This document shows, piece by piece, positions 52,970 through 61,062 of a stretch of 64,000 nucleotides of DNA (positions are counted from its first letter, which is position 1; each line of letters starts with the position of its first letter). Both the position numbers and the translations under genes were made by a program. Origin of the DNA: JANJTY01 sp038257155 (GTDB lineage Bacteria; Pseudomonadota; Gammaproteobacteria; Xanthomonadales; Xanthomonadaceae); contig JBBSJP010000015.1 of assembly GCA_038257155.1 (NCBI GenBank), forward strand, positions 31,542-95,541, in the 5' to 3' direction. The notes beneath the pieces are model-generated. The model did no database searches. It was not told the DNA's origin and saw only the letters and a list, made by a program, of their open reading frames with translations.

Positions 52970-55318
52970 ATGAAGAAGCGAGCCACTCCGAAAGACAAGC
53001 CCGCAAAACCGGTCGTTGCGAAATCGACCGCTGGCAAGGTTTCTGGCAAGGCAGCACCGGCCAAGAAGACAGCGGGAAGGATTGCGCCCAAGCCGTTCAG
53101 CGGCGTCAAGGGCTTGCAGAAGCAGGCGATAGTCGAGGCGTTGGCGAGCCAATTGCTCAAAGCCTCCAAAGCCATAGTCCAGACCTTGGCGGTCGCGGGT
53201 CGAAAGAGCGACGTGCGTTCGTTGGTGGTCGGGCCGCTCGACATGGCGAGGTTTGGCAAGGACGCGCGACTGGTCCTGAACCTGGATTACCGAATCCTGC
53301 CGTCGGGCAAAGTGAGCCTTGAGGATTCCGAGTCTCTGCGTCCGTCGGTACAGGTGCTTGAGGGAGACGATTGGAGCGACCTTCCCGCCCAGGTGACGTC
53401 ATATCTTGCTGACACTGCGGCCTCGTCTCCGGTGTTCGCGATGTCCGATGTCGATTCTGGCGTTGAGGCCGAGTCCGACGATACCCGCGAATCCATGCCC
53501 TTGCCCGCGGTGGCAAAGCTTTGTACCCGTATCGGTACCAGTGCGCCGGCCACGATCGAGCAACTGGTAACCTCCGATGTGGCGGTGGCCGCGTCGATGG
53601 ATCCGCGCCTTCAGCTGGTGATGCTCAATCGTCGCAGCGGCAAGCACTCCGCCGCGACGTCCTCGACCGGCGAGGGCGAAGTTGCTGTGATCGCGAAAGT
53701 CACGGATGCAGATGCTTGGATCGAAACGGATGATGTATTCACGGGTGCCGATCTTGGCCCGGCACCCGACGGCGCACACATAGTGACCGCACGGATTCCG
53801 ATCCGGCGGATCGCGGAGATTCGGCGCCTGCCCTTCGTCCAGAGTTTGAAAGCCTCGTATCCCGTTCGCGGGCAGCTGAGAGCGACCCTCAGCGCCATGG
53901 ACGCGTCGTCGCGGGCACTCGGGCCGCGCGATCCTGACGGCGGCGCTGGGGTTGTCATCGGGATAGTGGACTTCGGCGGTGATTTCGCGCACCGCAACTT
54001 CCGTCATGTCGATGGTACAACGCGGCTGCTGGCCTTGTGGGATCAGAGCGGTGAGTCCAACGCCGACAGCCCCTTCGGCTACGGTCGCGTCTTCTGGCCA
54101 GACCAGATCGACGCGGCACTGTCCACGCCACATCCTCACTCGGCCTTGGGATATCGCCCGGAAGCCCTGGCGCATGGCACGCACGTGATGGACATTGCGG
54201 GCGGCAACGGAGAGGGAACGGGATTGCCAGGCCTTGCGCCAAAGGCTGACCTCATCTTCGTGGAAGCGGCTGCGTCCGATGTGGAATGGGAGGGACCGGA
54301 TGGTGTCGGCCAACACTTCGGCGATTCGGTGCAGATACTGGAAGCGGTACGCTGGATCTTCGATCAGGCGGGTGACCGGCCCTGCGTGGTCAACCTCAGC
54401 CTGGGCACGAACGGTGGCCCGCACGACGGAACCTCCCTGGTAGAAATCGGGCTGGACGCGATGTTGGGCGAGGCACCCAATCGAGCCATCGTGGTCTCTG
54501 CGGGCAACGCCCAGGAGGACGGCGTGCATGCGATGGACACGATTCCTGCCGAGGGTCAGTACGACCTGCACTGGCGAGTCGATCTGCCAGGCGAATGCGA
54601 ACTCGAGCTGTGGTACCCGGGCGCGGAGCGATTGACTGCCAGCCTGATCGCCCCGAATGGACAGGAGTTGCTGCAGGTCGCGCCGGGCGATTCCCGATCC
54701 TTGACCACGCCGGGTGGCAAACCGGCGGTTTTCGCTGCCAACCGTTTGCATGATCCCAACAACGGCGACAACCTCATCGGGATCTGGCTCTCCGGAGGTT
54801 TGCCTGCGGGGCAATGGACACTCAGGCTGACGTCTTCTTCAACGCGGACTGTCGCGTTCCATGCATGGATCGAGCGCAATGACGAGGCGCAGGCGAGCTT
54901 CGTCAATCCAACGGTCTCGCACCTGCTGGGCTCGATTTCGACTGGCCGGAACACCCTCGTGGTTGGATCTTTCGATGCGCACAAGAAGGCCTTGCCGATC
55001 TCGCGTTTTTCCGGCTCAGGGCCCACCCGCGATGGGCGAGAGAAGCCGGAGCTCTCCGCGCCCGGCCACAATGTGTCGGCAGCCCGCTCGCGAACCCGTA
55101 CTGGCCTCACCCGAATGTCAGGCACCAGCATGGCAGCGCCGGCCGTTTCCGGACTGGCAGCTCTGGTGCTTGCGAAAGCCGCGCGAGTGGGACAATCGCT
55201 CTCGGCGGCTGAGCTTGGAAGGCAGGTGCTCGCCAACCTCGCGAAGCACCCGCAGGTGGCTGCCAACGCCTGGCACCCACAGTTTGGTGCCGGCCTTGCC
55301 TCCGGCGACGCCGTCTGA
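52970..55318 (+). CDS. Subtilisin-like serine peptidase (S8) without signal peptide
   Basis: The 782-residue protein starts with a Lys/Ala/Pro-rich tail (MKKRATPKDKPAKPVVAKST). A pro-domain-like region follows (about 220-320, ending IAEIRRLPFVQSLKASYPV), then the catalytic domain: Asp334 in GIVDFGGDF, His402 in AHGTHVMDIAG and Ser720 in GTSMAAPAVSG, with the oxyanion Asn in SAGNAQED. An inserted beta domain (about 535-640) sits between His and Ser, a common S8 arrangement. There is no signal peptide, so it is cytosolic or exported by a non-Sec route. A small protein gene follows it closely. Confidence 0.9.
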   Translation: MKKRATPKDKPAKPVVAKSTAGKVSGKAAPAKKTAGRIAPKPFSGVKGLQKQAIVEALASQLLKASKAIVQTLAVAGRKSDVRSLVVGPLDMARFGKDARLVLNLDYRILPSGKVSLEDSESLRPSVQVLEGDDWSDLPAQVTSYLADTAASSPVFAMSDVDSGVEAESDDTRESMPLPAVAKLCTRIGTSAPATIEQLVTSDVAVAASMDPRLQLVMLNRRSGKHSAATSSTGEGEVAVIAKVTDADAWIETDDVFTGADLGPAPDGAHIVTARIPIRRIAEIRRLPFVQSLKASYPVRGQLRATLSAMDASSRALGPRDPDGGAGVVIGIVDFGGDFAHRNFRHVDGTTRLLALWDQSGESNADSPFGYGRVFWPDQIDAALSTPHPHSALGYRPEALAHGTHVMDIAGGNGEGTGLPGLAPKADLIFVEAAASDVEWEGPDGVGQHFGDSVQILEAVRWIFDQAGDRPCVVNLSLGTNGGPHDGTSLVEIGLDAMLGEAPNRAIVVSAGNAQEDGVHAMDTIPAEGQYDLHWRVDLPGECELELWYPGAERLTASLIAPNGQELLQVAPGDSRSLTTPGGKPAVFAANRLHDPNNGDNLIGIWLSGGLPAGQWTLRLTSSSTRTVAFHAWIERNDEAQASFVNPTVSHLLGSISTGRNTLVVGSFDAHKKALPISRFSGSGPTRDGREKPELSAPGHNVSAARSRTRTGLTRMSGTSMAAPAVSGLAALVLAKAARVGQSLSAAELGRQVLANLAKHPQVAANAWHPQFGAGLASGDAV

Positions 55319-55392
55319 GACTGAATCCTTGCTGGCCGCGGAAATTGCACCTGCGTTCGGGGGCGCGTAACGTGGTGCCTGAGGTGACCTGC

Positions 55393-55653
55393 ATGCCCAT
55401 TGATCTTGCCCAACTGATCCTGAGTGATAGTGATACGGAGTCCTCGCCGAGGCTTGGCAGCGGGCGTTTTCATGCCGTGCTGCGACTCCATCACGGCGAG
55501 TCCGTGCCCGAATATGTGCACGTTCGCAGCAAGATTGCCGAAGAATTGTTAACCATCGATTTTTCCGCAGAGGATCTGGATCGCATCACGAATGATCCAC
55601 GGGTGATTTCGGTCGCCCTGGCCAAGCCACTGCAGGCGTTCTCCGAAGGCTGA
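55393..55653 (+). CDS. Small protein resembling a free-standing protease propeptide
   Basis: The 86-residue soluble protein has GAGGTG just before the ATG. Its C-terminal half (TIDFSAEDLDRITNDPRVIS, then VALAKPL) lines up by eye with the end of the pro-domain in the upstream subtilase (IPIRRIAEIRRLPFVQSLKA, then SYPV), the hallmark strand-helix-strand of I9-type inhibitors. I infer it is an intramolecular-chaperone or inhibitor-like partner of that peptidase. It is 74 bases downstream of it in the same direction. The resemblance is weak and needs a profile comparison. Confidence 0.55.
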   Translation: MPIDLAQLILSDSDTESSPRLGSGRFHAVLRLHHGESVPEYVHVRSKIAEELLTIDFSAEDLDRITNDPRVISVALAKPLQAFSEG

Positions 55654-55904
55654 GATTGCTGTTTCACTTCCCGATCCAGGCGGAGGGCATTTCCAGGCGG
55701 TGCCCCGGGTAACCGCTTGCCAGCGGCTCGGCGGAAATCAAACCGAGGCACGCAGACGCCGACCAGACCTGATGCGGCAACTGCTCCTGATGTTCGCGCT
55801 GGGCCTGAGTCGGGCGTTCGCGGGTTCTGGCTCGCGAAGCGATAAACGGAGAAGATGGACGGAGACAGGGCATCCGCCATGTCGATCTTGTTGTGCTGAT
55901 CGAA

Positions 55905-56768
55905 TCAAGGCGGGTCAGCCACCACAGTGTACGGCCGGTCGGGACTGGGCCAGTCTTCCTCACGGTAGCGCAGTGCTTCGAGCGCCTCATGCGCTGCGTT
56001 CAACTCGTTTTCCAACCCGCAGATACGCTCGACCGCGGCACTCACGGATGCGGCTGCTTCCAGCGCCTTGTCGAGAAGAATTTGCACGTCCGTTGATTGC
56101 ACGGCATCAACGCGAAATTCGGCATCGCCGTGGCGCAGGCCCGTCAGGCTCCGCACCAACATCGCGACGTCGCGTCCGCAGTTCCAGAAACCGCCGTCCA
56201 CGCGTCCGATCGTGTCGATATCCACCAGTGTGCCCGGCCAGTCCGGAATCAGGTGGGCCAGGAATTCGAGGCGGTGGACCAGAAACAGGGAGCGGACATC
56301 GCCCTCGCTCTTGAGCAGTGTTCTGGCGATTTCATCGAGGAGAGAGCGGATCGTCAAGGAAGCGAAGCTGACCTCGTTGGAAGCCAAGGCCAGCTTGATC
56401 AGCGCGTTGCGGGACGCCAACAGTCGCTCGATCTCCTGCCGCTGTTCCGACCATCGTTTGGCCGTCAGCGCGATGGCGGCGCGACCCGCCGCGTCTGGCT
56501 GACGCCACTTGGCCAAGCCTGACCCTTCCGGTTCGACAAGCGCCGCCATTCGCGCGTCGATTCGATCGCGACGGGACTCAAGCGCTTCCATCGCCTCTTC
56601 GTCGCCTTCTGCGGCTTGGCGAGCCTCCTTCTCCAGATGCATCAGGTGGTAGTGAACTTCATGAAGTCCGGCGTCCTGATCGCTGCCAGGTGAGCAGGCA
56701 AGCAAGGCGAGACACAGCAGGCAGGTCACGAGGCGACGGACGCCAGGCACTGACACTTCCAACTTCAT
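55905..56768 (-). CDS. Lipoprotein with PilJ-sensor-like helical region (copy 2)
   Basis: The 287-residue lipoprotein has a signal ending LLACS and is otherwise all helical. Near the N-terminus, residues about 40-80 contain EEAMEALESRRDRIDARMAA, which resembles the PilJ-type sensor signature (a 'NEEAF..L..SR..F...L..L' pattern). A paralogous pattern is in the neighbouring lipoprotein whose stop overlaps this ATG by four bases. No methyl-accepting signalling domain is attached. Function unknown; a periplasmic sensor or ligand-binding role is inference. Confidence 0.65.
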   Translation of the reverse strand: MKLEVSVPGVRRLVTCLLCLALLACSPGSDQDAGLHEVHYHLMHLEKEARQAAEGDEEAMEALESRRDRIDARMAALVEPEGSGLAKWRQPDAAGRAAIALTAKRWSEQRQEIERLLASRNALIKLALASNEVSFASLTIRSLLDEIARTLLKSEGDVRSLFLVHRLEFLAHLIPDWPGTLVDIDTIGRVDGGFWNCGRDVAMLVRSLTGLRHGDAEFRVDAVQSTDVQILLDKALEAAASVSAAVERICGLENELNAAHEALEALRYREEDWPSPDRPYTVVADPP

Positions 56769-57670
56769 GGCGTGGTGCTCCGTTCCGCATTCGAAGTTGA
56801 AGCAATGAGGCGCTCCACGCCAGCATCGACGGACTCGCGCGAGTCATGCATGGCGGGCATCCAGGGCGCCGAGTCCAGGATCGTGCCGATCAGGGGCACG
56901 ATCTGTCGGTGTTCGGCCAGCACCTCAGCCAGGGCGGCTCGCGACCTGGGTCCGCTGATCTGCCGCAGCCCGCGCTCTTCGTCGCCGCTTTCCAGTGCCG
57001 GCAGCAGCATGCCGAGGATGGTCCAGCTTCGCTCCAGTCCCCAGTGGTGGCCGTCGGTTCCACGGATCTCGCCGGTGCGAATGTCGACGAAGTAGGCGGT
57101 CAGCGACTTTGCCATTCTGGCGAGTTCCATGGCCGCGAAGATCTGCCGTGGTTCACCCTGCTCGTGCAGCAGTTGATTGACCAATTCATGCGACGAGTAT
57201 TCGAGCCGTTGCAGGGCTTTCGTCGCCGTATCGCAGGCAGCCGCGAGGGCGATCAGGTCGGACCTCCTGGCCAGCAGAGCGTCGACATGCAATCGAACAG
57301 CCTTCCATTGCAGCTCAAGGTCAGCAGGGCCCATGGCGGGGAATGACTTTGCCAACGCCCATTGCAGATCATCGGCATCGGGCGACCGCACCTGGCCAGC
57401 GAGCAACGACTCTATCCGCTCGCGCCGCAAGGGCAGCGCTCGCAGGGCTGCCTCATCGCCAAGGCTTGCGTCGTGCACTTCCTGCTTCAGACGCAACAAC
57501 TGGTAGCGCAGTTCGCCGATCTCGGGACTTCGGTCGGGGTGCGGTGCACAGCCTGTCAGCGACAAGCCAAGCAAAAACCAGAGCATGTTGGCCAGATTGG
57601 CGCGCGCGAGCGTGTACAGGGGCGGCAGTTCGACGACTGGCGTACGCGAAAGTCCGTTCCTGTCAGTCAT
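56765..57670 (-). CDS. Lipoprotein with PilJ-sensor-like helical region (copy 1)
   Basis: The 301-residue precursor has a lipobox LSLTGC about 40 residues in. The ATG at 57670 has a good GGAGG; an ATG at 57586 would give a shorter signal but lacks a ribosome site. Helical core residues about 60-95 contain DEAALRALPLRRERIESLL, paralogous to the partner downstream (same spacing, DEEAMEALESRRDRID). The two genes overlap by four bases and are an operon. They are divergent from the small exported protein gene at 57811. Confidence 0.65.
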   Translation of the reverse strand: MTDRNGLSRTPVVELPPLYTLARANLANMLWFLLGLSLTGCAPHPDRSPEIGELRYQLLRLKQEVHDASLGDEAALRALPLRRERIESLLAGQVRSPDADDLQWALAKSFPAMGPADLELQWKAVRLHVDALLARRSDLIALAAACDTATKALQRLEYSSHELVNQLLHEQGEPRQIFAAMELARMAKSLTAYFVDIRTGEIRGTDGHHWGLERSWTILGMLLPALESGDEERGLRQISGPRSRAALAEVLAEHRQIVPLIGTILDSAPWMPAMHDSRESVDAGVERLIASTSNAERSTTP

Positions 57671-57810
57671 GCAATTCGTGCCTCCAATATCGCTTGGGCG
57701 GACCAGGGCGCTGGGCGCGCTACCGCACAGATGCGGCCCGCATGTCAGTCCATGATTTGTCGACGATGCCGCTGGTGGGTGCAGTGTCGCCGCCGTACCC
57801 GGAGACCGCA

Positions 57811-58116
57811 ATGCGCAAAGTTTTGCTCATTCCGCTGTTGATTCTCATCCCGCTTTCCGGAGTGCAGGCGCTGTCGAGCAGTGGCACCACGCCGGGCGCC
57901 AGCGTGCTGCATGGCGGGCTGGCTCGATGGAGCAGCGCTGAGGTGCAGGAGTGCGATATCCACGACCAGAACACCAATGCTGTCGCCATTCTCGGTGACC
58001 CAGCGCGACTTGCGAGCATCGGTGAGACAGCACCGCAACGGCCGTCTGCGGAAGTCGGTGTGCTCAAGTCCGAAGCCGAGCGCGTCGCAGCCCAGGACGT
58101 TTGCGACAACGAGTGA
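57811..58116 (+). CDS. Small exported protein, function unknown
   Basis: The 101-residue precursor has a clear signal peptide (MRKVLLIPLLILIPLSGVQA) and GGAG eight bases before the ATG. The mature part is about 80 residues, polar, with two cysteines (QECDIHD and DVCDNE) that could form a disulfide. It begins a run of three plus-strand genes, all of them small and likely envelope-related. Confidence 0.6.
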   Translation: MRKVLLIPLLILIPLSGVQALSSSGTTPGASVLHGGLARWSSAEVQECDIHDQNTNAVAILGDPARLASIGETAPQRPSAEVGVLKSEAERVAAQDVCDNE

Positions 58117-58195
58117 GAGCACGGGGAGACATCCTCGAATCGGCTCACGACACCTTTTGCAGAACGCAATCAATTGAGTTTCCGGGAGACACACA

Positions 58196-58522
58196 GTGAA
58201 CAAACCACCCAAGAAGCGCGCCGACTTCAGTCGCGTAAGCTCAACCGTCAGCAGCACTGAGAAGACCAAGGCGGATTTTGGCAATGTCCGCGCCAGCGTG
58301 AACTCCACTGAGTTCACGACGGACCGCATAGAGACGCCCCATCGGACCTACACGGTTGTCAGCGGCGACTCGCTGTCACGCATCGCCTTGCAGGTGTACG
58401 GCAAGGCGAGCCGCTGGCCGGCGATTTTCGAGGCCAACCGCGATCAGCTAAGCGACCCTGACCGGATCCAGCCCGGACAGGTGCTGAAACTGCCTGACAT
58501 CGACGACCAGTCCGACGTCTGA
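58196..58522 (+). CDS. LysM domain protein
   Basis: The 108-residue protein has a GTG start (GGGAG upstream). A polar, Ser/Thr-rich N-terminal half of about 50 residues precedes one LysM-type domain (TYTVVSGDSLSRIALQVYGK, ending RIQPGQVLKLP), which binds peptidoglycan-type glycans. There is no signal peptide in the visible sequence, so it resembles the cytosolic/exported YgaU group or phage-baseplate-type LysM proteins. It is in a row with a small exported protein and a lipoprotein. Confidence 0.8.
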   Translation: MNKPPKKRADFSRVSSTVSSTEKTKADFGNVRASVNSTEFTTDRIETPHRTYTVVSGDSLSRIALQVYGKASRWPAIFEANRDQLSDPDRIQPGQVLKLPDIDDQSDV

Positions 58523-58548
58523 TCACCCCACCTGCCGGAGATGCATCC

Positions 58549-59043
58549 ATGAATCGCACTGCCCTGTATCACGCAAGCGCCATCGCCCTGACCGCCACCC
58601 TCGCCTTGGCCGGTTGCGGCAAGAAGGACGCGGAGCCGTTGCCGACGCCGACCACCACTCGGCCTGCGACCACGCCTGCGCCGGCTCCTCCCGCTTTAGC
58701 GGCCACCGCAACTGTCACTGCGGTGAGCGTCGGCAACAGCGTGGGTCCAGATGGCTCGGTCTCGGCCGTCGGCACCACGTTCGCCACCACGGACACCATC
58801 ACGGCCTCGGTCAAGACGGAGACCTCAAATCCGAGTGCGAACGTGTCCGGATCACTGGGCGCGCGCTGGCTGTTCGAGGACGGCCAGGTCGTGAATCTCG
58901 AATCGAAGTCCTTCACCTTCACCGGCCCGGGCACGACGAACTTCCAGATCAGCAAGCCCGACGGCTGGCCGGTTGGGCGCTATTCGCTGGAAGTGTCCTT
59001 GAACGGCGCTGTCGTGAAGACCACCCAGTTCGATATCCGGTAA
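58549..59043 (+). CDS. Small lipoprotein with beta-rich domain
   Basis: The 164-residue precursor has a lipoprotein signal (ALTATLALAGCGKKD) followed by a Thr/Pro/Ala-rich linker. The mature domain is beta-rich (AVSVGNSVGPDGSVSAVGT, GSLGARWLFEDGQVV, SFTFTGPGTTNFQ, GRYSLEVSLNG), a pattern expected of an Ig-like ligand-binding domain. It lies 26 bases after the LysM gene and is probably co-transcribed. Confidence 0.65.
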   Translation: MNRTALYHASAIALTATLALAGCGKKDAEPLPTPTTTRPATTPAPAPPALAATATVTAVSVGNSVGPDGSVSAVGTTFATTDTITASVKTETSNPSANVSGSLGARWLFEDGQVVNLESKSFTFTGPGTTNFQISKPDGWPVGRYSLEVSLNGAVVKTTQFDIR

Positions 59044-59499
59044 GCCCGCACGAAACCCGGGGATGCGGCTGCCGTATGAACGGCTTGCGCCGGGGCGGTT
59101 GATCGCGCGTGCGAGCCACTGGCTCGCATAGCGCGAGGGGCCGTCGCGTGTTCATTGGCCGGCTGTCGTTGACGTCTGAATTCGGCGACATCCGCCGGAC
59201 GTCTGACGACGTGAACACTCTCAGCCTTTCAATCCAGCGCTCGGTTTGCCCCTTGCGACTCCACCGACGGAAAAAGGGGCTTCGAGCAGCAAGGCGGTTT
59301 CGTCGACCTGCAGCCGCTGTGGATTGCGGAAACTGGTTCGGGTGACTGCCTCAAACGGCAAGGGTTGATGCTTCTTCAAGCCGCCCTGAACACCAGGCGC
59401 CGCCTTGCAATTTCCTAACACTTTGAACACCAGGTCGCCCGTATCCTGCGGCGCCGGTGAGTCGTGTCCGCGACTTGCCACCAAGCACGATGACCCGGA
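59044..59499. other. Intergenic region with a strong hairpin
   Basis: There are 456 bases without a convincing gene. A hairpin at 59104-59135 (CGCGC, inner TGCGAGCCA and TGGCTCGCA with a one-base loop, GCGCG) lies 60 bases after the lipoprotein gene and may end that transcript, although no T-tract follows. Confidence 0.45.
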
Positions 59500-60543
59500 A
59501 TGCCCAGAAAGCTGACGACCACCATGCGCCCGATGGCTCTTGTCCTGCTGTTGTCCTGTCTGCTGCCCGGGATCTTGGCCGCGGATACGCCGGGGCAATC
59601 ACTGCCCAGCGAACGCGAACCCTTGCAGACGACCGTACTGGATGAGGTGCTGGTCACCGGCGATCAGCCCGGGCCGGGGCTGTGGCGGATCAGCCGTGGC
59701 GAAAATACGATGTGGCTGTTGGGCAACCAGTCACCTCTGCCGCGCCGGATGCGCTGGCGCTCGGATGAGGTGCTGGCCTTGGTTGCTTCGTCGCAGCTCG
59801 TGTTGGCATCCCCCACGCTGACCTTCGGTAGCGACATCGGACGCATCCGGGGTCTGCTGCTGGTGCCGGCCTTGCTCGGCGCGCGCCGTAACCCGGACCA
59901 GGCCAGCCTCGCCGAGGTGCTGCCGGAGGAAACCTATCAACGCTGGAGCGCTCTCAAGCGGCGCTATCTGCCGCGCAATCGCGGCGTAGAGAAGTGGCGG
60001 CCGCTGTTCGCTGCGCAAAAACTGTACGAAGCCGCGGTGGAGGATTCCGGTCTGCGCTTTGACAATATCGTCTGGCCGCTGGTGGAGAAGGCCGCCAAGC
60101 GCGCGCGGGTCGAAGTCATCGTGCCCGCGGTGAGCGTGCGCATCGAAGCGCCACGCGCTGCGATCAAGGATTTCGCAAAGACCTCGCTGGATGACCTTGC
60201 CTGCCTGGAGCTGACCCTGGAGCGCCTCGAAACCGACCTCGAATCAATGCGCGATCGCGCCAATGCCTGGGCCGTTGGCGATGTGGCTTTGCTGCGCGAT
60301 CTGCCGTTCATCGACCAGGGGCCGGCCTGCATCGATGCGGTGCTGCAATCCAGTGTGCTGAGCGAGCGCGGTTTTGCCGATCTGCCGCAGCAGGCAAAGA
60401 CCGTCTGGCTGGAAGCCGCCGAGAAAGCTCTGGAGGAGAACTCGCAGACGTTTGCCGTGCTGCCGATGCGCCTGGTGCTGGGCGATGATGGATTTGTCGC
60501 TGCCTTGCGCGAGCGCGGGTACCACGTTGAAGCGCCGCTCTGA
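59500..60543 (+). CDS. GumN/TraB-like protein without its histidine motifs
   Basis: The 347-residue exported protein (signal MRPMALVLLLSCLLPGILAA after a short extension; an ATG at 59524 is an alternative start) has the GumN/TraB plan: GLWRISRGENTMWLLGNQSP near the start, a helical middle, and a closing FAVLPMRLVLGDDGFVAALR. TraB/Tiki-type proteins have GxxH near the start and GAxHL near the end as metal or catalytic sites; here they read GNQS and PMRL, with no histidine. It is probably a non-catalytic member. Confidence 0.7.
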   Translation: MPRKLTTTMRPMALVLLLSCLLPGILAADTPGQSLPSEREPLQTTVLDEVLVTGDQPGPGLWRISRGENTMWLLGNQSPLPRRMRWRSDEVLALVASSQLVLASPTLTFGSDIGRIRGLLLVPALLGARRNPDQASLAEVLPEETYQRWSALKRRYLPRNRGVEKWRPLFAAQKLYEAAVEDSGLRFDNIVWPLVEKAAKRARVEVIVPAVSVRIEAPRAAIKDFAKTSLDDLACLELTLERLETDLESMRDRANAWAVGDVALLRDLPFIDQGPACIDAVLQSSVLSERGFADLPQQAKTVWLEAAEKALEENSQTFAVLPMRLVLGDDGFVAALRERGYHVEAPL

Positions 60544-60567
60544 TCGCGGCAGGCCATTGGGTGCCGA

Positions 60568-60933
60568 TCAGCGCTTCAGCATGTCTCTCAGGCTTGCAAA
60601 CGGGTTGGATGTGGCAGGTGCGTCTTTCGCCGCCGAGCCCAGGCCACCCACTTCGATCTGACGCTGGTGCTCGTTGTCGTGGCAGTACACGCACAGCAGT
60701 TCCCAGTTGCTGCCGTCGCTTGGGTTGTCATCGTGGTTGTGATTGCGATGGTGCACGGTGAGTTCGCGCAGGTTGACGCGGGTGAATTCGCGCGCGCAGC
60801 GCCCGCAGATCCACGGGTAAAGCTTCAGGGCCTGCTCACGGTAGCCCTTGTCGCGCTCCGCCGCGGCGCGATGCGCTTTGGCCACGATCTGGTCGAGTTT
60901 GGCGGAATCCGGAGTCTTGGGTCGGCCGGTCAT
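60568..60933 (-). CDS. yajD: YajD-type HNH nuclease
   Basis: The 121-residue HNH endonuclease-like protein compares with E. coli YajD (115). The zinc and catalytic core is intact: CGRC, then LTVHHRNHNHDDNPSDGSNW, then CVYCHDNEH. AGGA precedes the ATG at 60933. It converges on the GumN-like gene with 24 bases between the stops, and is divergent from dusA. Its substrate is unknown. Confidence 0.88.
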   Translation of the reverse strand: MTGRPKTPDSAKLDQIVAKAHRAAAERDKGYREQALKLYPWICGRCAREFTRVNLRELTVHHRNHNHDDNPSDGSNWELLCVYCHDNEHQRQIEVGGLGSAAKDAPATSNPFASLRDMLKR

Positions 60934-61062
60934 GGGGTGTCCTGGATGTGTCAAATGGATGGCAACCGTCGTCGCGCCCGCAGGTGACAGCGTTCAGGTC
61001 GCCCGGGCAGGCGCCTGACGGGTAGTATTCGCGGCCACGCCCACTTCCGCAACGCGTAGCGC

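Noticed and set aside
55664..55990. A possible small minus-strand gene ending PGHRLEMPSAWIGK between the propeptide-like gene and the lipoprotein pair.
   Set aside because: Its end looks protein-like, but there is no good start, and its upstream part overlaps the lipoprotein gene in another frame. Left as unresolved intergenic sequence.
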